Source of the DNA: Actinomycetes bacterium
Lineage (GTDB): Bacteria; Actinomycetota; Acidimicrobiia; Acidimicrobiales; CADCSY01
Direction: 5' to 3'
DNA: 7,211 nucleotides
Assembly (NCBI GenBank): GCA_025464025.1
Contig: JAODBP010000211.1
Location: forward strand, 1 to 7,211
Notes under the pieces: model-generated
Database searches by the model: none
Seen by the model: the letters and a program-made list of their open reading frames with translations, nothing else
Told to the model about the DNA's origin: nothing
Program-made: the position numbers and the translations under genes
Shown here: piece after piece, positions 1 to 6,244 of the stretch
Layout of the letters: each line of letters starts with the position of its first letter
Numbering within the stretch: the stretch's first letter is position 1

Positions 1-1
1 C

Positions 2-27
2 GGTGCGGGCCCGCGAGGGCCCGCACC
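2..27 (-). terminator. Strong hairpin, probable terminator of the ABC exporter operon
   Basis: Positions 2-12 (GGTGCGGGCCC) and 17-27 (GGGCCCGCACC) are perfect reverse complements. They form an 11-bp, almost entirely G/C stem around a 4-nt loop (GCGA on the plus strand, TCGC on the minus strand). It lies 13 nt beyond the TAA stop of the minus-strand ABC gene, where a terminator is expected. The window ends one base past the stem, so a following T-tract cannot be seen. Read on the plus strand the loop is of GNRA type, so the element could also end a convergent gene outside the window. Confidence 0.7.
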
Positions 28-40
28 AGCGGTCGACCGC

Positions 41-1849
41 TTACCGGTAGGCGCTGGCCTGGATGTCGTACAACGACGCGTACTGGCCACGCTTGGCCAG
101 GAGCTCCTCGTGGGTGCCGACCTCGACGACCCGGGCGCCGTCGAGCACGACGATCAGGTCGGCCATGCGCACGGTGCTGAACCGGTGCGACACGAGGATC
201 GTGATGCGCCCGTCCTCCGTGGCCCGACGGGCCCCGTCGGCGTAGCGCTCGAAGAGGGCGTGCTCGGTCTCGGCGTCGAGGGCGGCGGTGGGCTCGTCGA
301 GCACGAGCACCAGCGGGTCGTCGCGCATGAACCCGCGGGCGAGGGCCAGCTTCTGCCACTGGCCGAAGGAGACCTCGACGCCGCCCGGCCAGGTCGGGCC
401 GAGCTGGGTCGCCAGCCCGTGCTCGAACTTGTCGACCACGTCCTGGGCGCCGGCCCGGTCCACGGCTCGCGCCACCGCCGGCTCGTCGCCGGACCTCGGC
501 TCGTCGCCCACGCCGACGCTGTACTGGCAGAGGAGCTCGAAGCGGAAGAAGTCCTGGTACGCGCCGGCCAGGCGCTCGCGCCACTCGGCCGCGGGCATGC
601 GACCGAGGTCGGCACCGTCGACGAGGATGCGCCCGGCGGTGGGCTCGTAGAACTTGGAGAGCAGCTTCACCAGCGTGGTCTTGCCGGCGCCGTTCTCCCC
701 CACCACGGCCACCACGGCACCGGCCGGGAGGATGAGGTCGACGTCCTCCAGGACCGGTCGGTCGGTGCCCGGGTAGGTGAAGTCGACGTGCTCGAACCGG
801 ATGCCCTCGCGCAGGCGATCGGGCACGGCGACATCGGCCTGGGCCTCGATGCCGGCGGCGTAGTCCTCGAGCCAGGCCAGGCGGCGGGAGCCGTCCATCC
901 AGATGCCGCGCAGGAAGCCGATCTCGCCGACGGTGGCACCGATGTAGGCCGAGAGGCGGGAGCCGACGGCCAGCACGAGGAGCACGTCGGCGGCGGGAGC
1001 GTCGAGGCCGGACGACACGAACACCACCGCCCCCACGAAGCCGGCGCCGAAGACGGCCCAGCCCAGCGTGTGCCAGATGGCGGAGCCCCGGCGGGCCGCG
1101 GCGATGGGGCCGTACCAGCGCTCGAAGGCGGCGCGGCGGTCGGCGGCCAGGCGGGGGCCGATGCCCGTGACGCGCACCTCCTTGCCGGGCGGCGCAGTGG
1201 TGGCCACGGTGAAGAGGTGCTTGGCCAGGCGCCCGTGGGGCGCACCGCGCTCCTGGGCCTCGCGCTCGACGGCCGGGCGCCACGACGACGTGAGGACGGT
1301 GGGCAGGGCGAACACCGCCAGCAGGACGAGCGCCGGGTGGATGGACGCGAGGAGGCCGATCACGACGGCGAGGCGCAGGAGCCAACCGGCGGTGGAGAAC
1401 ACCGACATGTACATGTGGTCGAGCACGAAGATCTGGTTGCGCAGGACGGACAGGCGATCGAGGTAGTCGGCCCGCTCGTGGTGGGCGATCGTCACCACCG
1501 ACGCCTGGAGCCGGGCGACGTGGGACTCGAGGGCGATCGTGACCCGATCGCGGAACCGTCGCTGCACCCGCGTCGACACCGTCTGGAGGAACCACGTCGC
1601 CACCGCGGACGCGGCCATCCCCACGGCGGCCACCCGCAGCAGGCCGGGTCGGTGGTCGGCCACGCCTTCGGCCAGCAGCTTGAACCAGATCGCCAGCAGA
1701 GCGTCGGGGAGGGCGGCCACCAGGGACAGGACGAAGGCGACGCCCATGAGCGCCGGCTCGAAGCGGAAGCCGAGCTTGCACAGCCGCCACATCGACGACA
1801 GCGCCGGGGGCAGGGCGTCGTCGACCGGAGGGGTGTCACGGGAGGACAT
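41..1849 (-). CDS. ABC exporter half-transporter B (TMD-NBD fusion, 602 aa) with VSFGQ signature
   Basis: This is an ABC-type exporter subunit with a membrane domain followed by an ATPase; it probably pairs with the gene just upstream to move an unknown substrate across the cytoplasmic membrane using ATP. Hydrophobic segments lie near residues 33-57, 70-92, 150-168, 171-187, 262-279 and 286-305. The nucleotide-binding domain starts near 350: Walker A GENGAGKTT (384-392), Q-loop Q432, Walker B LVLVLDEPT (513-521, catalytic E519), D-loop AALD (522-525) and switch H555. The signature is VSFGQ (493-497) instead of LSGGQ, so the second residue of SGGQ is Phe. The ATG at 1849 is chosen because a good Shine-Dalgarno precedes it by 8 nt and because frame-open sequence further upstream is only out-of-frame reading of the neighbouring gene. 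It overlaps that gene by 14 bp, which implies translational coupling. The substrate cannot be inferred; lipid, peptide or drug export are all possible. Confidence 0.93.
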   Translation of the reverse strand: MSSRDTPPVDDALPPALSSMWRLCKLGFRFEPALMGVAFVLSLVAALPDALLAIWFKLLAEGVADHRPGLLRVAAVGMAASAVATWFLQTVSTRVQRRFRDRVTIALESHVARLQASVVTIAHHERADYLDRLSVLRNQIFVLDHMYMSVFSTAGWLLRLAVVIGLLASIHPALVLLAVFALPTVLTSSWRPAVEREAQERGAPHGRLAKHLFTVATTAPPGKEVRVTGIGPRLAADRRAAFERWYGPIAAARRGSAIWHTLGWAVFGAGFVGAVVFVSSGLDAPAADVLLVLAVGSRLSAYIGATVGEIGFLRGIWMDGSRRLAWLEDYAAGIEAQADVAVPDRLREGIRFEHVDFTYPGTDRPVLEDVDLILPAGAVVAVVGENGAGKTTLVKLLSKFYEPTAGRILVDGADLGRMPAAEWRERLAGAYQDFFRFELLCQYSVGVGDEPRSGDEPAVARAVDRAGAQDVVDKFEHGLATQLGPTWPGGVEVSFGQWQKLALARGFMRDDPLVLVLDEPTAALDAETEHALFERYADGARRATEDGRITILVSHRFSTVRMADLIVVLDGARVVEVGTHEELLAKRGQYASLYDIQASAYR

Positions 1850-3644
1850 CGAGCGCCACCTCCTCCTCGTCGACGGGGAGGCCCTCGGCGAAGCGCTGGG
1901 CCTGCAGGTCGAACATGGTGCGGTACCGGCCACCCAGCGCCATGAGCTCGTCGTGGGTGCCGAGCTCGACGACCCGACCGTGCTCGAGCACGCAGATGCG
2001 ATCGGCGTGGCGGACGGTCGAGAAGCGATGGGACACGAGGATCGTCGTGCAGTGCCGGGTGGCGGCGAGGATGCGGTCGAAGATCTCGGCCTCGCCGCGC
2101 ACGTCGAGCTGGGCGGTGGGCTCGTCGAGCAGGACCAACCCGGCGCCCTGCTGCACCGCCGCCAGCGCCCGGGCCAGGGCGACCCGTTGCCACTGGCCGC
2201 CCGACAGGTCGGTGCCGCCCGGGTAGCCCCGGGCGAGGATCGTGTCGAGCGACGCCAACCCGGTCGCACCGGCCTCCGCCAGCGCCGCCTCGACGACCTC
2301 GTCCGGCGCGCCGGCCGGCGCGACGTTGTCGCGCAGGGGCAGCTCGAGCCGGAGGTAGTCCTGGAACACGGCCGTGACCCGGCCGCGCCACCCCTCGAGG
2401 TCGAGCTGGCGGACATCGGTGCCATCGACCTCGATGGCGCCGGACTGCGGGTCGTACAGGCGGCACAGCAGCTTGGCCAGGGTGGTCTTGCCGGCACCGT
2501 TCTGGCCGACGATGGCCAGCGACGACCCGGCCGGGATCGTGAGGTCGAAGCCCTCGAGGACCGGCACCCCGGTGCCGGGGTAGGCGAAGGACACGTCGCG
2601 GAAGCGCAGCTCGTGGGCCGGCATCCCGTCAGCCGACTGCCCACCCGAGGCCAGAGCACCCGCCGGACCCATCGCCGGCTTGACCCGCAGGACGGCGGCG
2701 GCCGGCGCCGCGGCGCCGTCGAGCGCCCAGTTCAACCCGCCGAAGGCGATGGCCGAGGTGCCGACCGCGGCCGAGGCGTAGGCCACCAGCGACCCGACGC
2801 CGAGGCGTCCGCTGCTCGAGGCCGAGGCCAGCTGCCAGAAGACGACCACGTTGGCCAGGCCGACGATGAGCACGCTCGAGACGACGGAGCGCTCGCGCAT
2901 CTTGGTCGCCTCGTACTGCAGCTCGTGGAGGCGGGTTCGGCTGACGACGAAGCGGTCGATCGTCCAGCCGACGAGGCCGAACATCCGGAGCTCCTTGGCC
3001 GCCGGCGGGTCGACGGCCAGGCGGTAGGCGTAGTCGGCGTCGCGCTGGGCGGCCCGCACCTCGTCGGTGTTGCGGTCGCGCCAGACCGCGCTCTCCTTGA
3101 GCAGCCAGTGGGTGCACAGCCACGCGCCGGCCAGCAGGATCGGCGCCCACCACGCGAAGGCGAAGAGCACGCCGGCCGATGCCAGGCCCGTGATCATCAG
3201 CATCAGCCCGCCGGCGATGAAGTCGAGCGACATCGACAGCGGCGGGCCGCTCATGCCGGTGTCGAACTCCCGGGCGGCGTTGAGGTCGCTGGTGAGGGCC
3301 GGGTCCTCGAGGTGGCCCATGCCCGGGGGCGCCAGGCAGGCGTCGGTGAGCTCGTCGTAGAGCCATGCCGCGGTGCGGTCGCCGAGGTTGGCGCTCAACG
3401 CGGCGTGGACCGGCGCGAGCACCTGGAGCAGGACGAACACCACGCCCATGGCCACCAGCGGCCAGAGCAGGTCGTTCCCGCGCTGGACGGCCCCGATGAG
3501 CACGCCCATGGTGATCGAGAAGCCGGCGGGCAGCACGCCCCGCAGCACCAGGACGACCCACCACGTGGTGGCGAGCCCGCGGTCGGCCTTCGGGAGGATC
3601 CCGAAGAACTGCCACTCCTGCCGGGCCCGCAGGCGTGCGATCAC
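1836..3644 (-). CDS. ABC exporter half-transporter A (TMD-NBD fusion, 602 aa), canonical motifs
   Basis: This is an ABC-type exporter subunit of the fused membrane domain-ATPase kind, probably forming a heterodimer with the overlapping downstream gene. Hydrophobic segments lie near residues 27-53, 58-80, 137-163, 164-182, 254-274 and 282-305. The ATPase domain begins near 345: Walker A GQNGAGKTT (380-388), Q-loop Q428, signature LSGGQ (480-484), Walker B VLLDEPT (504-510, catalytic E508), D-loop AQLD (511-514) and switch H539. All catalytic residues are intact. The start is a GTG at 3644, 22 nt after the stop of the 138-aa gene. Only a weak G-rich stretch (GATGGGG) precedes it, so coupling to that gene is plausible. 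The acidic C-terminus (DEEEV) doubles at DNA level as the Shine-Dalgarno of the next gene. It has the same length as its partner (602 aa), consistent with an old duplication. The exact start is moderately certain; the family call is strong. Confidence 0.93.
   Translation of the reverse strand: MIARLRARQEWQFFGILPKADRGLATTWWVVLVLRGVLPAGFSITMGVLIGAVQRGNDLLWPLVAMGVVFVLLQVLAPVHAALSANLGDRTAAWLYDELTDACLAPPGMGHLEDPALTSDLNAAREFDTGMSGPPLSMSLDFIAGGLMLMITGLASAGVLFAFAWWAPILLAGAWLCTHWLLKESAVWRDRNTDEVRAAQRDADYAYRLAVDPPAAKELRMFGLVGWTIDRFVVSRTRLHELQYEATKMRERSVVSSVLIVGLANVVVFWQLASASSSGRLGVGSLVAYASAAVGTSAIAFGGLNWALDGAAAPAAAVLRVKPAMGPAGALASGGQSADGMPAHELRFRDVSFAYPGTGVPVLEGFDLTIPAGSSLAIVGQNGAGKTTLAKLLCRLYDPQSGAIEVDGTDVRQLDLEGWRGRVTAVFQDYLRLELPLRDNVAPAGAPDEVVEAALAEAGATGLASLDTILARGYPGGTDLSGGQWQRVALARALAAVQQGAGLVLLDEPTAQLDVRGEAEIFDRILAATRHCTTILVSHRFSTVRHADRICVLEHGRVVELGTHDELMALGGRYRTMFDLQAQRFAEGLPVDEEEVALDVLP
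1858..1866 (-). promoter_or_regulatory. Shine-Dalgarno of the second ABC gene, inside the first ABC gene
   Basis: On the minus strand GGAGGAGGT ends 8 nt before the ATG at 1849. It lies in the Glu-Glu-Glu-Val codons near the end of the upstream ABC gene. It decides the start of the downstream gene and supports coupled translation across the 14-bp overlap. Confidence 0.75.
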
Positions 3645-3666
3645 GGCCCCATCTTGTCGCGCCGGA

Positions 3667-4083
3667 TCACCGGACGACCCGGAGATCGGGAGGACCGGCG
3701 ACCGGGAGGTCCCACTCGTCCTCGTCGTCGTGCCCCGCCGGCGGCCGCCACGCTGGGCGGATCACGTCGGGCACGCCGCACCGCCACAGGGCGCTGCGCA
3801 GCTCCAGCGGGCGGAACCGTCCCACGCCGCGTCCGTTCGGGGTGGGGATGAACTTGTAGGTCTGCGCGTGGACGTCGACGTAGAGCTCGCCCCGGGAGCG
3901 GGGGCAGGCGTAGACCCAGATGTCGGGCCGGCGCTCGCGCAGCACCCGCCCGGCCACCCGGAAGTCCTGCACGTGGACGCACCACGGGAACTCGTCGTCG
4001 AGCGCCTGGCGGGCGACCTCCAGCAGGGGTCGGTACCAATCGAGCAGCTCGGGTGCACCGGGTTCGGGACGCCACCACCTCAT
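3667..4083 (-). CDS. Uncharacterised 138-aa protein ahead of the ABC exporter
   Basis: I do not recognise this family. The frame is chosen because its residue mix looks like a folded soluble protein: it is rich in W, Y, F, V and D with ordinary charge balance, whereas the overlapping minus-strand frame ending at 3641 is Arg/Pro/Ala-rich noise. Features seen: a Trp-rich start (MRWWRPEPG), an amphipathic stretch at 12-32, a PWCVHVQDF motif (33-41), a core alternating hydrophobic region at 53-80 suggestive of beta strands (PDIWVYAC, ELYVDVHAQTYKF), and an acidic patch DDEDEWD (119-125) before the C-terminus. There is no signal peptide or membrane segment. The ATG at 4083 has no Shine-Dalgarno, but a TACCGT hexamer sits exactly 7 nt upstream, fitting leaderless transcription. 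It is followed after 22 bp by the ABC pair, so it is probably co-transcribed and could be an accessory or regulatory partner. That role is inference only. Confidence 0.7.
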   Translation of the reverse strand: MRWWRPEPGAPELLDWYRPLLEVARQALDDEFPWCVHVQDFRVAGRVLRERRPDIWVYACPRSRGELYVDVHAQTYKFIPTPNGRGVGRFRPLELRSALWRCGVPDVIRPAWRPPAGHDDEDEWDLPVAGPPDLRVVR

Positions 4084-4090
4084 GCCCTCA

Positions 4091-4096
4091 ACGGTA
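4091..4096 (-). promoter_or_regulatory. Possible -10 hexamer of a leaderless promoter for the 138-aa gene and ABC exporter
   Basis: On the minus strand TACCGT (form TANNNT) is followed by exactly 7 nt (TGAGGGC) and then the ATG at 4083. In actinobacteria this spacing puts the transcription start at the A of the start codon. I see no good TTGACA-like -35 at 17-18 bp. The absence of a Shine-Dalgarno before this ATG supports the reading. Confidence 0.4.
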
Positions 4097-4117
4097 GGGA
4101 GGGGGTGTGACAGCGCC

Positions 4118-4438
4118 TCAGCGCAGCCCGACGATGAGGCTGACCGTGGCCACCAGGGTGGCGTTGGACGCCACCATCCAGCCGATGTAGCGGTTGGTCT
4201 GCTGGCGCAGCGCCAGCTCGAGGTCGACCTTCGTCGCGAAGGTGGCGTGCATGGTGCCCTCGAGCCGGTCGACCTCGCTCCGCATCGCGACCTCGAGCCG
4301 GTCGACGTCGCGCTGCCTCGCCACGTCACCCCATCCCACCGGCGGCAGGTGCTCCATGAGCGTGGCGGCCTCCTCGGCACCGAGTGCCTTGCGGAGCTTC
4401 TCGAACAGCTGGAAACGGGCTTCCTCGGTGATCGCCAT
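4118..4438 (-). CDS. Small coiled-coil protein with a single C-terminal membrane anchor (106 aa)
   Basis: This small protein is probably anchored in the cytoplasmic membrane by its C-terminus. Residues 1-30 form a likely helix (ITEEARFQLFEKLRKALG). Residues 40-80 look like a coiled coil containing two consecutive 11-residue units, DVDRLEVAMRS and EVDRLEGTMHA. Residues about 84-104 (from RYIGWMVASN to SLIVGL) form one transmembrane segment ending two residues from the C-terminus. The layout resembles DUF1640/CCDC90-like coiled-coil-plus-TM proteins common in bacteria, which have no settled function; that family assignment is tentative. The ATG at 4438 has a clear GGAGG 6 nt upstream. It lies 72 bp after nfo and 34 bp before the 138-aa gene. 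A TACGCT hexamer at 4502-4507 could be part of its own promoter, but no clear -35 accompanies it. Confidence 0.8.
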   Translation of the reverse strand: MAITEEARFQLFEKLRKALGAEEAATLMEHLPPVGWGDVARQRDVDRLEVAMRSEVDRLEGTMHATFATKVDLELALRQQTNRYIGWMVASNATLVATVSLIVGLR

Positions 4439-4442
4439 CGGG

Positions 4443-4449
4443 CACCTCC
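4443..4449 (-). promoter_or_regulatory. Shine-Dalgarno of the 106-aa coiled-coil gene
   Basis: On the minus strand GGAGGTG lies just before the ATG at 4438, with 6 nt between GGAGG and the start codon. It is one of only two clear Shine-Dalgarno sequences among the minus-strand genes here, and it fixes the start. Confidence 0.75.
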
Positions 4450-4466
4450 GGGTCGAACGGGACTCC

Positions 4467-4478
4467 GAGGGCGCCCTC
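4467..4478 (+). repeat. Perfect 12-bp palindrome between nfo and the coiled-coil gene
   Basis: GAGGGCGCCCTC reads the same on both strands. It lies in the 72-bp gap upstream of the 106-aa gene, between a possible -10 (TACGCT, 4502-4507) and the Shine-Dalgarno (4443-4449). On the minus-strand RNA it could fold as CUGAGG-GCGC-CCUCGG, a 6-bp stem with one wobble pair. There is no T-tract, so an operator or 5'-UTR hairpin is as likely as a weak terminator of nfo. Confidence 0.4.
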
Positions 4479-4510
4479 AGCCGGGCACCGATGCACCCAC
4501 CAGCGTAGGG

Positions 4511-5266
4511 CTACAGCTTGGCGGTGAGGAAGGCGATGTCGTCGGCGACGAGGTCGAGGCCGGTCTCGCAGATGATCGGCGCGTCGCAGTTGCGGACCAC
4601 CTCGACGAGGATCGACGGGTCGATCGTGCCCGAGCCCAGGTGCTCGTGGCGGTCGCGCCCGGAGCCGGCCTCGTCCTTGGAGTCGTTGGCGTGCACCAGG
4701 TCGACCCGGCCGGTGATGGCCATGATGCGCTCGGCCGCCCCCGCCATCTCCTCGCCCGCGGCGTGGGTGTGGCAGGTGTCGAGGCAGAAGCCGATGCCCA
4801 TGGGGCCGATGGCATCCCAGAGCTTGGCGATGGTGTCGAAGTGCCGGGCCATGGCGTGTTCACCGCCGGCGGTGTTCTCGAGGTAGAGCGGCACATCGGT
4901 CTCCAGCGCCTGCAGCGCCTTGACCCACCGCTCGACGCCGTCCTCCACCGCGTCGCCGTCGGACACGTGGCCGCCGTGCACGATCACCGCGGTGGCCCCG
5001 ACGTCGGCCGCGCCGTCCATCGTCTGCTGGAGGATCTTGCGGCTCGGGATGCGGATCTTGTTGTCAGGCGACGCCACGTTGACGATGTACGGGGCGTGCA
5101 CGTAGACGGGGATCGTCGCCGCCCGCAGCGCCTCGGCGTCGGGGTGCGGCGTCGGCTTCTTCCACGACTGCGGGTCGGAGAGGAAGAGCTGGATGCACGA
5201 GGAGCCGGTCGCCTCGGCCGTGGCCAGCGGGTCCTCTCGCTTCACGTGGGCGCCGATCGCATGCAT
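4511..5266 (-). CDS. nfo: Endonuclease IV-type apurinic/apyrimidinic endonuclease (251 aa)
   Basis: Predicted deoxyribonuclease IV: it cleaves the DNA backbone 5' of abasic sites and removes blocked 3' ends in base excision repair in the cytoplasm, using three Zn ions in a TIM barrel. All nine expected metal ligands can be matched by motif: H57 (VHAPY), H97 (IVHGGH), E130 (YLENTAG), D163 and H166 (CLDTCH), H192 (LVHANDSK), D205 and H207 ([11 protein letters not shown]) and E234 (ICETG). At 251 residues it is shorter than E. coli Nfo (285) but within the family range. The ATG at 5266 begins MHAIGAHV, a standard family N-terminus, and no better upstream start exists. No Shine-Dalgarno is visible. 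The gene begins 10 bp after the MBL stop codon, so either coupling or the overlapping leaderless promoter motif could drive it. The family call is strong. Confidence 0.95.
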   Translation of the reverse strand: MHAIGAHVKREDPLATAEATGSSCIQLFLSDPQSWKKPTPHPDAEALRAATIPVYVHAPYIVNVASPDNKIRIPSRKILQQTMDGAADVGATAVIVHGGHVSDGDAVEDGVERWVKALQALETDVPLYLENTAGGEHAMARHFDTIAKLWDAIGPMGIGFCLDTCHTHAAGEEMAGAAERIMAITGRVDLVHANDSKDEAGSGRDRHEHLGSGTIDPSILVEVVRNCDAPIICETGLDLVADDIAFLTAKL

Positions 5267-5273
5267 GCCGTGA

Positions 5274-5279
5274 AGGCTA
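5274..5279 (-). promoter_or_regulatory. Possible leaderless -10 hexamer of nfo, overlapping the MBL stop codon
   Basis: On the minus strand TAGCCT is followed by exactly 7 nt (TCACGGC) and the nfo ATG at 5266. This is the same geometry as at the 138-aa gene. The first three bases of the hexamer are the TAG stop codon of the MBL gene. It could give nfo its own transcript inside a two-gene operon, but the stop codon alone supplies the TA, so chance is possible. Confidence 0.35.
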
Positions 5280-6215
5280 ATGAGCGTGCGGCTGCCCGTG
5301 GTCGTGGGCGTGCTGGTGGCGCTGGTCGAGCCACCGACGGAAGCCGGCGGCGTTGGAGTGCACGCCGTTGAGCGTCTCGAGCTTCTCCCGCTGGGCGGGG
5401 TCGACGCCGACCAGGTCGGCGGCGAAGGCGTCGTCGAGGGCGGCGGCGATGTCGTCGCCGGACTGCCAGGCCCGCTCGGCCACCTCGGCCCACCGGCGGA
5501 GGGTGCCGTCGGCCTCCTCCAGGATCGACCCGGGGTCGGGCACCAGCCCGTAGTGGGCCAGGGCGATGCCGCTGGGCGACCGGTCGGCGAACTTCCGGAG
5601 CGACGCCAGCGCCTGGTCGAGGTCGAAGTCGGGAGGTGGGGTGGCCGGGCGCAGGATGCCGGCGTCGGGCAGCCGCACGCCGACGGCATCGCCGGCGAAG
5701 AGCAGGCCCGAGCCCGAGTCGTGCAGGGCGAGGTGGTGCTTGGCGTGCCCGGGCGAGTCGACGGTCGTGAGCACGCGGCCCGGGCCGACGACGATGTCCT
5801 CGCCGTCCTCCAGCACGTGGATGCGCTCGGCCGGGGTCGGCTCGAGGCGGCCGTAGAGCGTGTCGAGGAGGTCGCCGTAGACCAGGGCGGCCGAGGCCAC
5901 CAGCTTGGCCGGGTCAGCCAGGTGGCGGGCGCCCCGCTCGTGCACGTAGACGGTCGCCTTCGGGAAGGCGGCGGCCACGTCGCCCACCCCGCCGGCGTGG
6001 TCGAGGTGGATGTGGGTGACCGCCACGCCGGCCAGGTCGCCAGGATCGACGCCGAGCTCGGCGAGGGCGGCCAGCAGCGCCGGGACCGACGACTGGCTGC
6101 CCGTCTCCACCAGCACCGGCGCCGGCCCCTCGATCAGGTAGCCGGCCGTGACCCGCTCCCAGCCCCCCAACAGGGTGTCGATCTCCAGCACGCCCGGACC
6201 GATCCGTGTGGCCAT
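5277..6215 (-). CDS. MBL-fold metallohydrolase with histidine-rich C-terminal tail (312 aa)
   Basis: This metallo-beta-lactamase superfamily hydrolase is related to the glyoxalase II/lactonase-like branch; the substrate is unknown, and a thioester, lactone or similar ester is plausible. The metal motif THIHLDH gives H68, H70, D72 and H73. Further ligands are H157 (DSPGHAKHH), D176 (FAGDAVG) and H221 (ALAHYG), so a complete dinuclear site is present. There is no signal peptide, so it is cytoplasmic. The region after about 230 is a helical extension. The last 13 residues (300-312) contain six histidines, mostly alternating ([13 protein letters not shown]), which could bind Zn, Ni or Cu. The ATG at 6215 fits the family N-terminus; no Shine-Dalgarno precedes it, so the transcript may be leaderless (a weak GACACT sits 7 nt upstream). 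It is followed by nfo after 10 bp, so the two are probably co-transcribed. Confidence 0.92.
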   Translation of the reverse strand: MATRIGPGVLEIDTLLGGWERVTAGYLIEGPAPVLVETGSQSSVPALLAALAELGVDPGDLAGVAVTHIHLDHAGGVGDVAAAFPKATVYVHERGARHLADPAKLVASAALVYGDLLDTLYGRLEPTPAERIHVLEDGEDIVVGPGRVLTTVDSPGHAKHHLALHDSGSGLLFAGDAVGVRLPDAGILRPATPPPDFDLDQALASLRKFADRSPSGIALAHYGLVPDPGSILEEADGTLRRWAEVAERAWQSGDDIAAALDDAFAADLVGVDPAQREKLETLNGVHSNAAGFRRWLDQRHQHAHDHGQPHAH

Positions 6216-6244
6216 GGAGGAGAGTGTCGCACCCGACTGGCACC
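6216..6244. promoter_or_regulatory. Short divergent intergenic region between the MBL gene and xseA
   Basis: Only 29 bp separate the MBL ATG (6215, minus strand) from the first xseA ATG (6245, plus strand). If both starts are right, each gene's core promoter must sit here or reach into the other gene. For the MBL gene, GACACT (6223-6228) is 7 nt upstream; it matches TANNNT only at positions 2 and 6. For xseA starting at the second ATG (6254), CACCAT (6241-6246) has the same spacing and the same partial match. A plus-strand GGAGGAG at 6216-6222 is too far from 6245 to serve it, and too near an in-frame GTG at 6224 for normal spacing. Confidence 0.4.

Noticed and set aside
110..1945. 611-codon plus-strand open frame
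   Set aside because: An antisense shadow of the second ABC gene: low-complexity composition and no motif.
1850..2659. Open frame extending the second ABC gene upstream to an 872-residue protein
   Set aside because: The extra 270 residues are Ser/Arg/Pro/Ala-rich out-of-frame reading of the first ABC gene's ATPase domain. A clear Shine-Dalgarno and ATG at 1849 mark the real start.
3662..3673. CCGG-N4-CCGG inverted repeat across the stop codon of the 138-aa gene
   Set aside because: A 4-bp G/C stem is expected by chance in this composition, and there is no T-tract or other terminator sign.
1539..3851. 770-codon plus-strand open frame opposite the ABC genes
   Set aside because: High-GC codon bias leaves antisense frames open. 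The protein is Gly/Arg/Asp/His-rich with no recognisable domain, and the minus strand carries clear ABC motifs.
3641..4078. 145-codon minus-strand frame whose TGA overlaps the GTG of the first ABC gene (GTGA)
   Set aside because: The junction looks like classic coupling, but the protein is almost entirely Arg, Pro, Ala and Gly. The alternative frame ending at 3667 has a realistic composition, so the overlap is probably coincidence.
3920..5371. 483-codon plus-strand open frame
   Set aside because: It runs antisense across several well-supported minus-strand genes, including nfo with its nine metal ligands; the composition is typical of a shadow frame.
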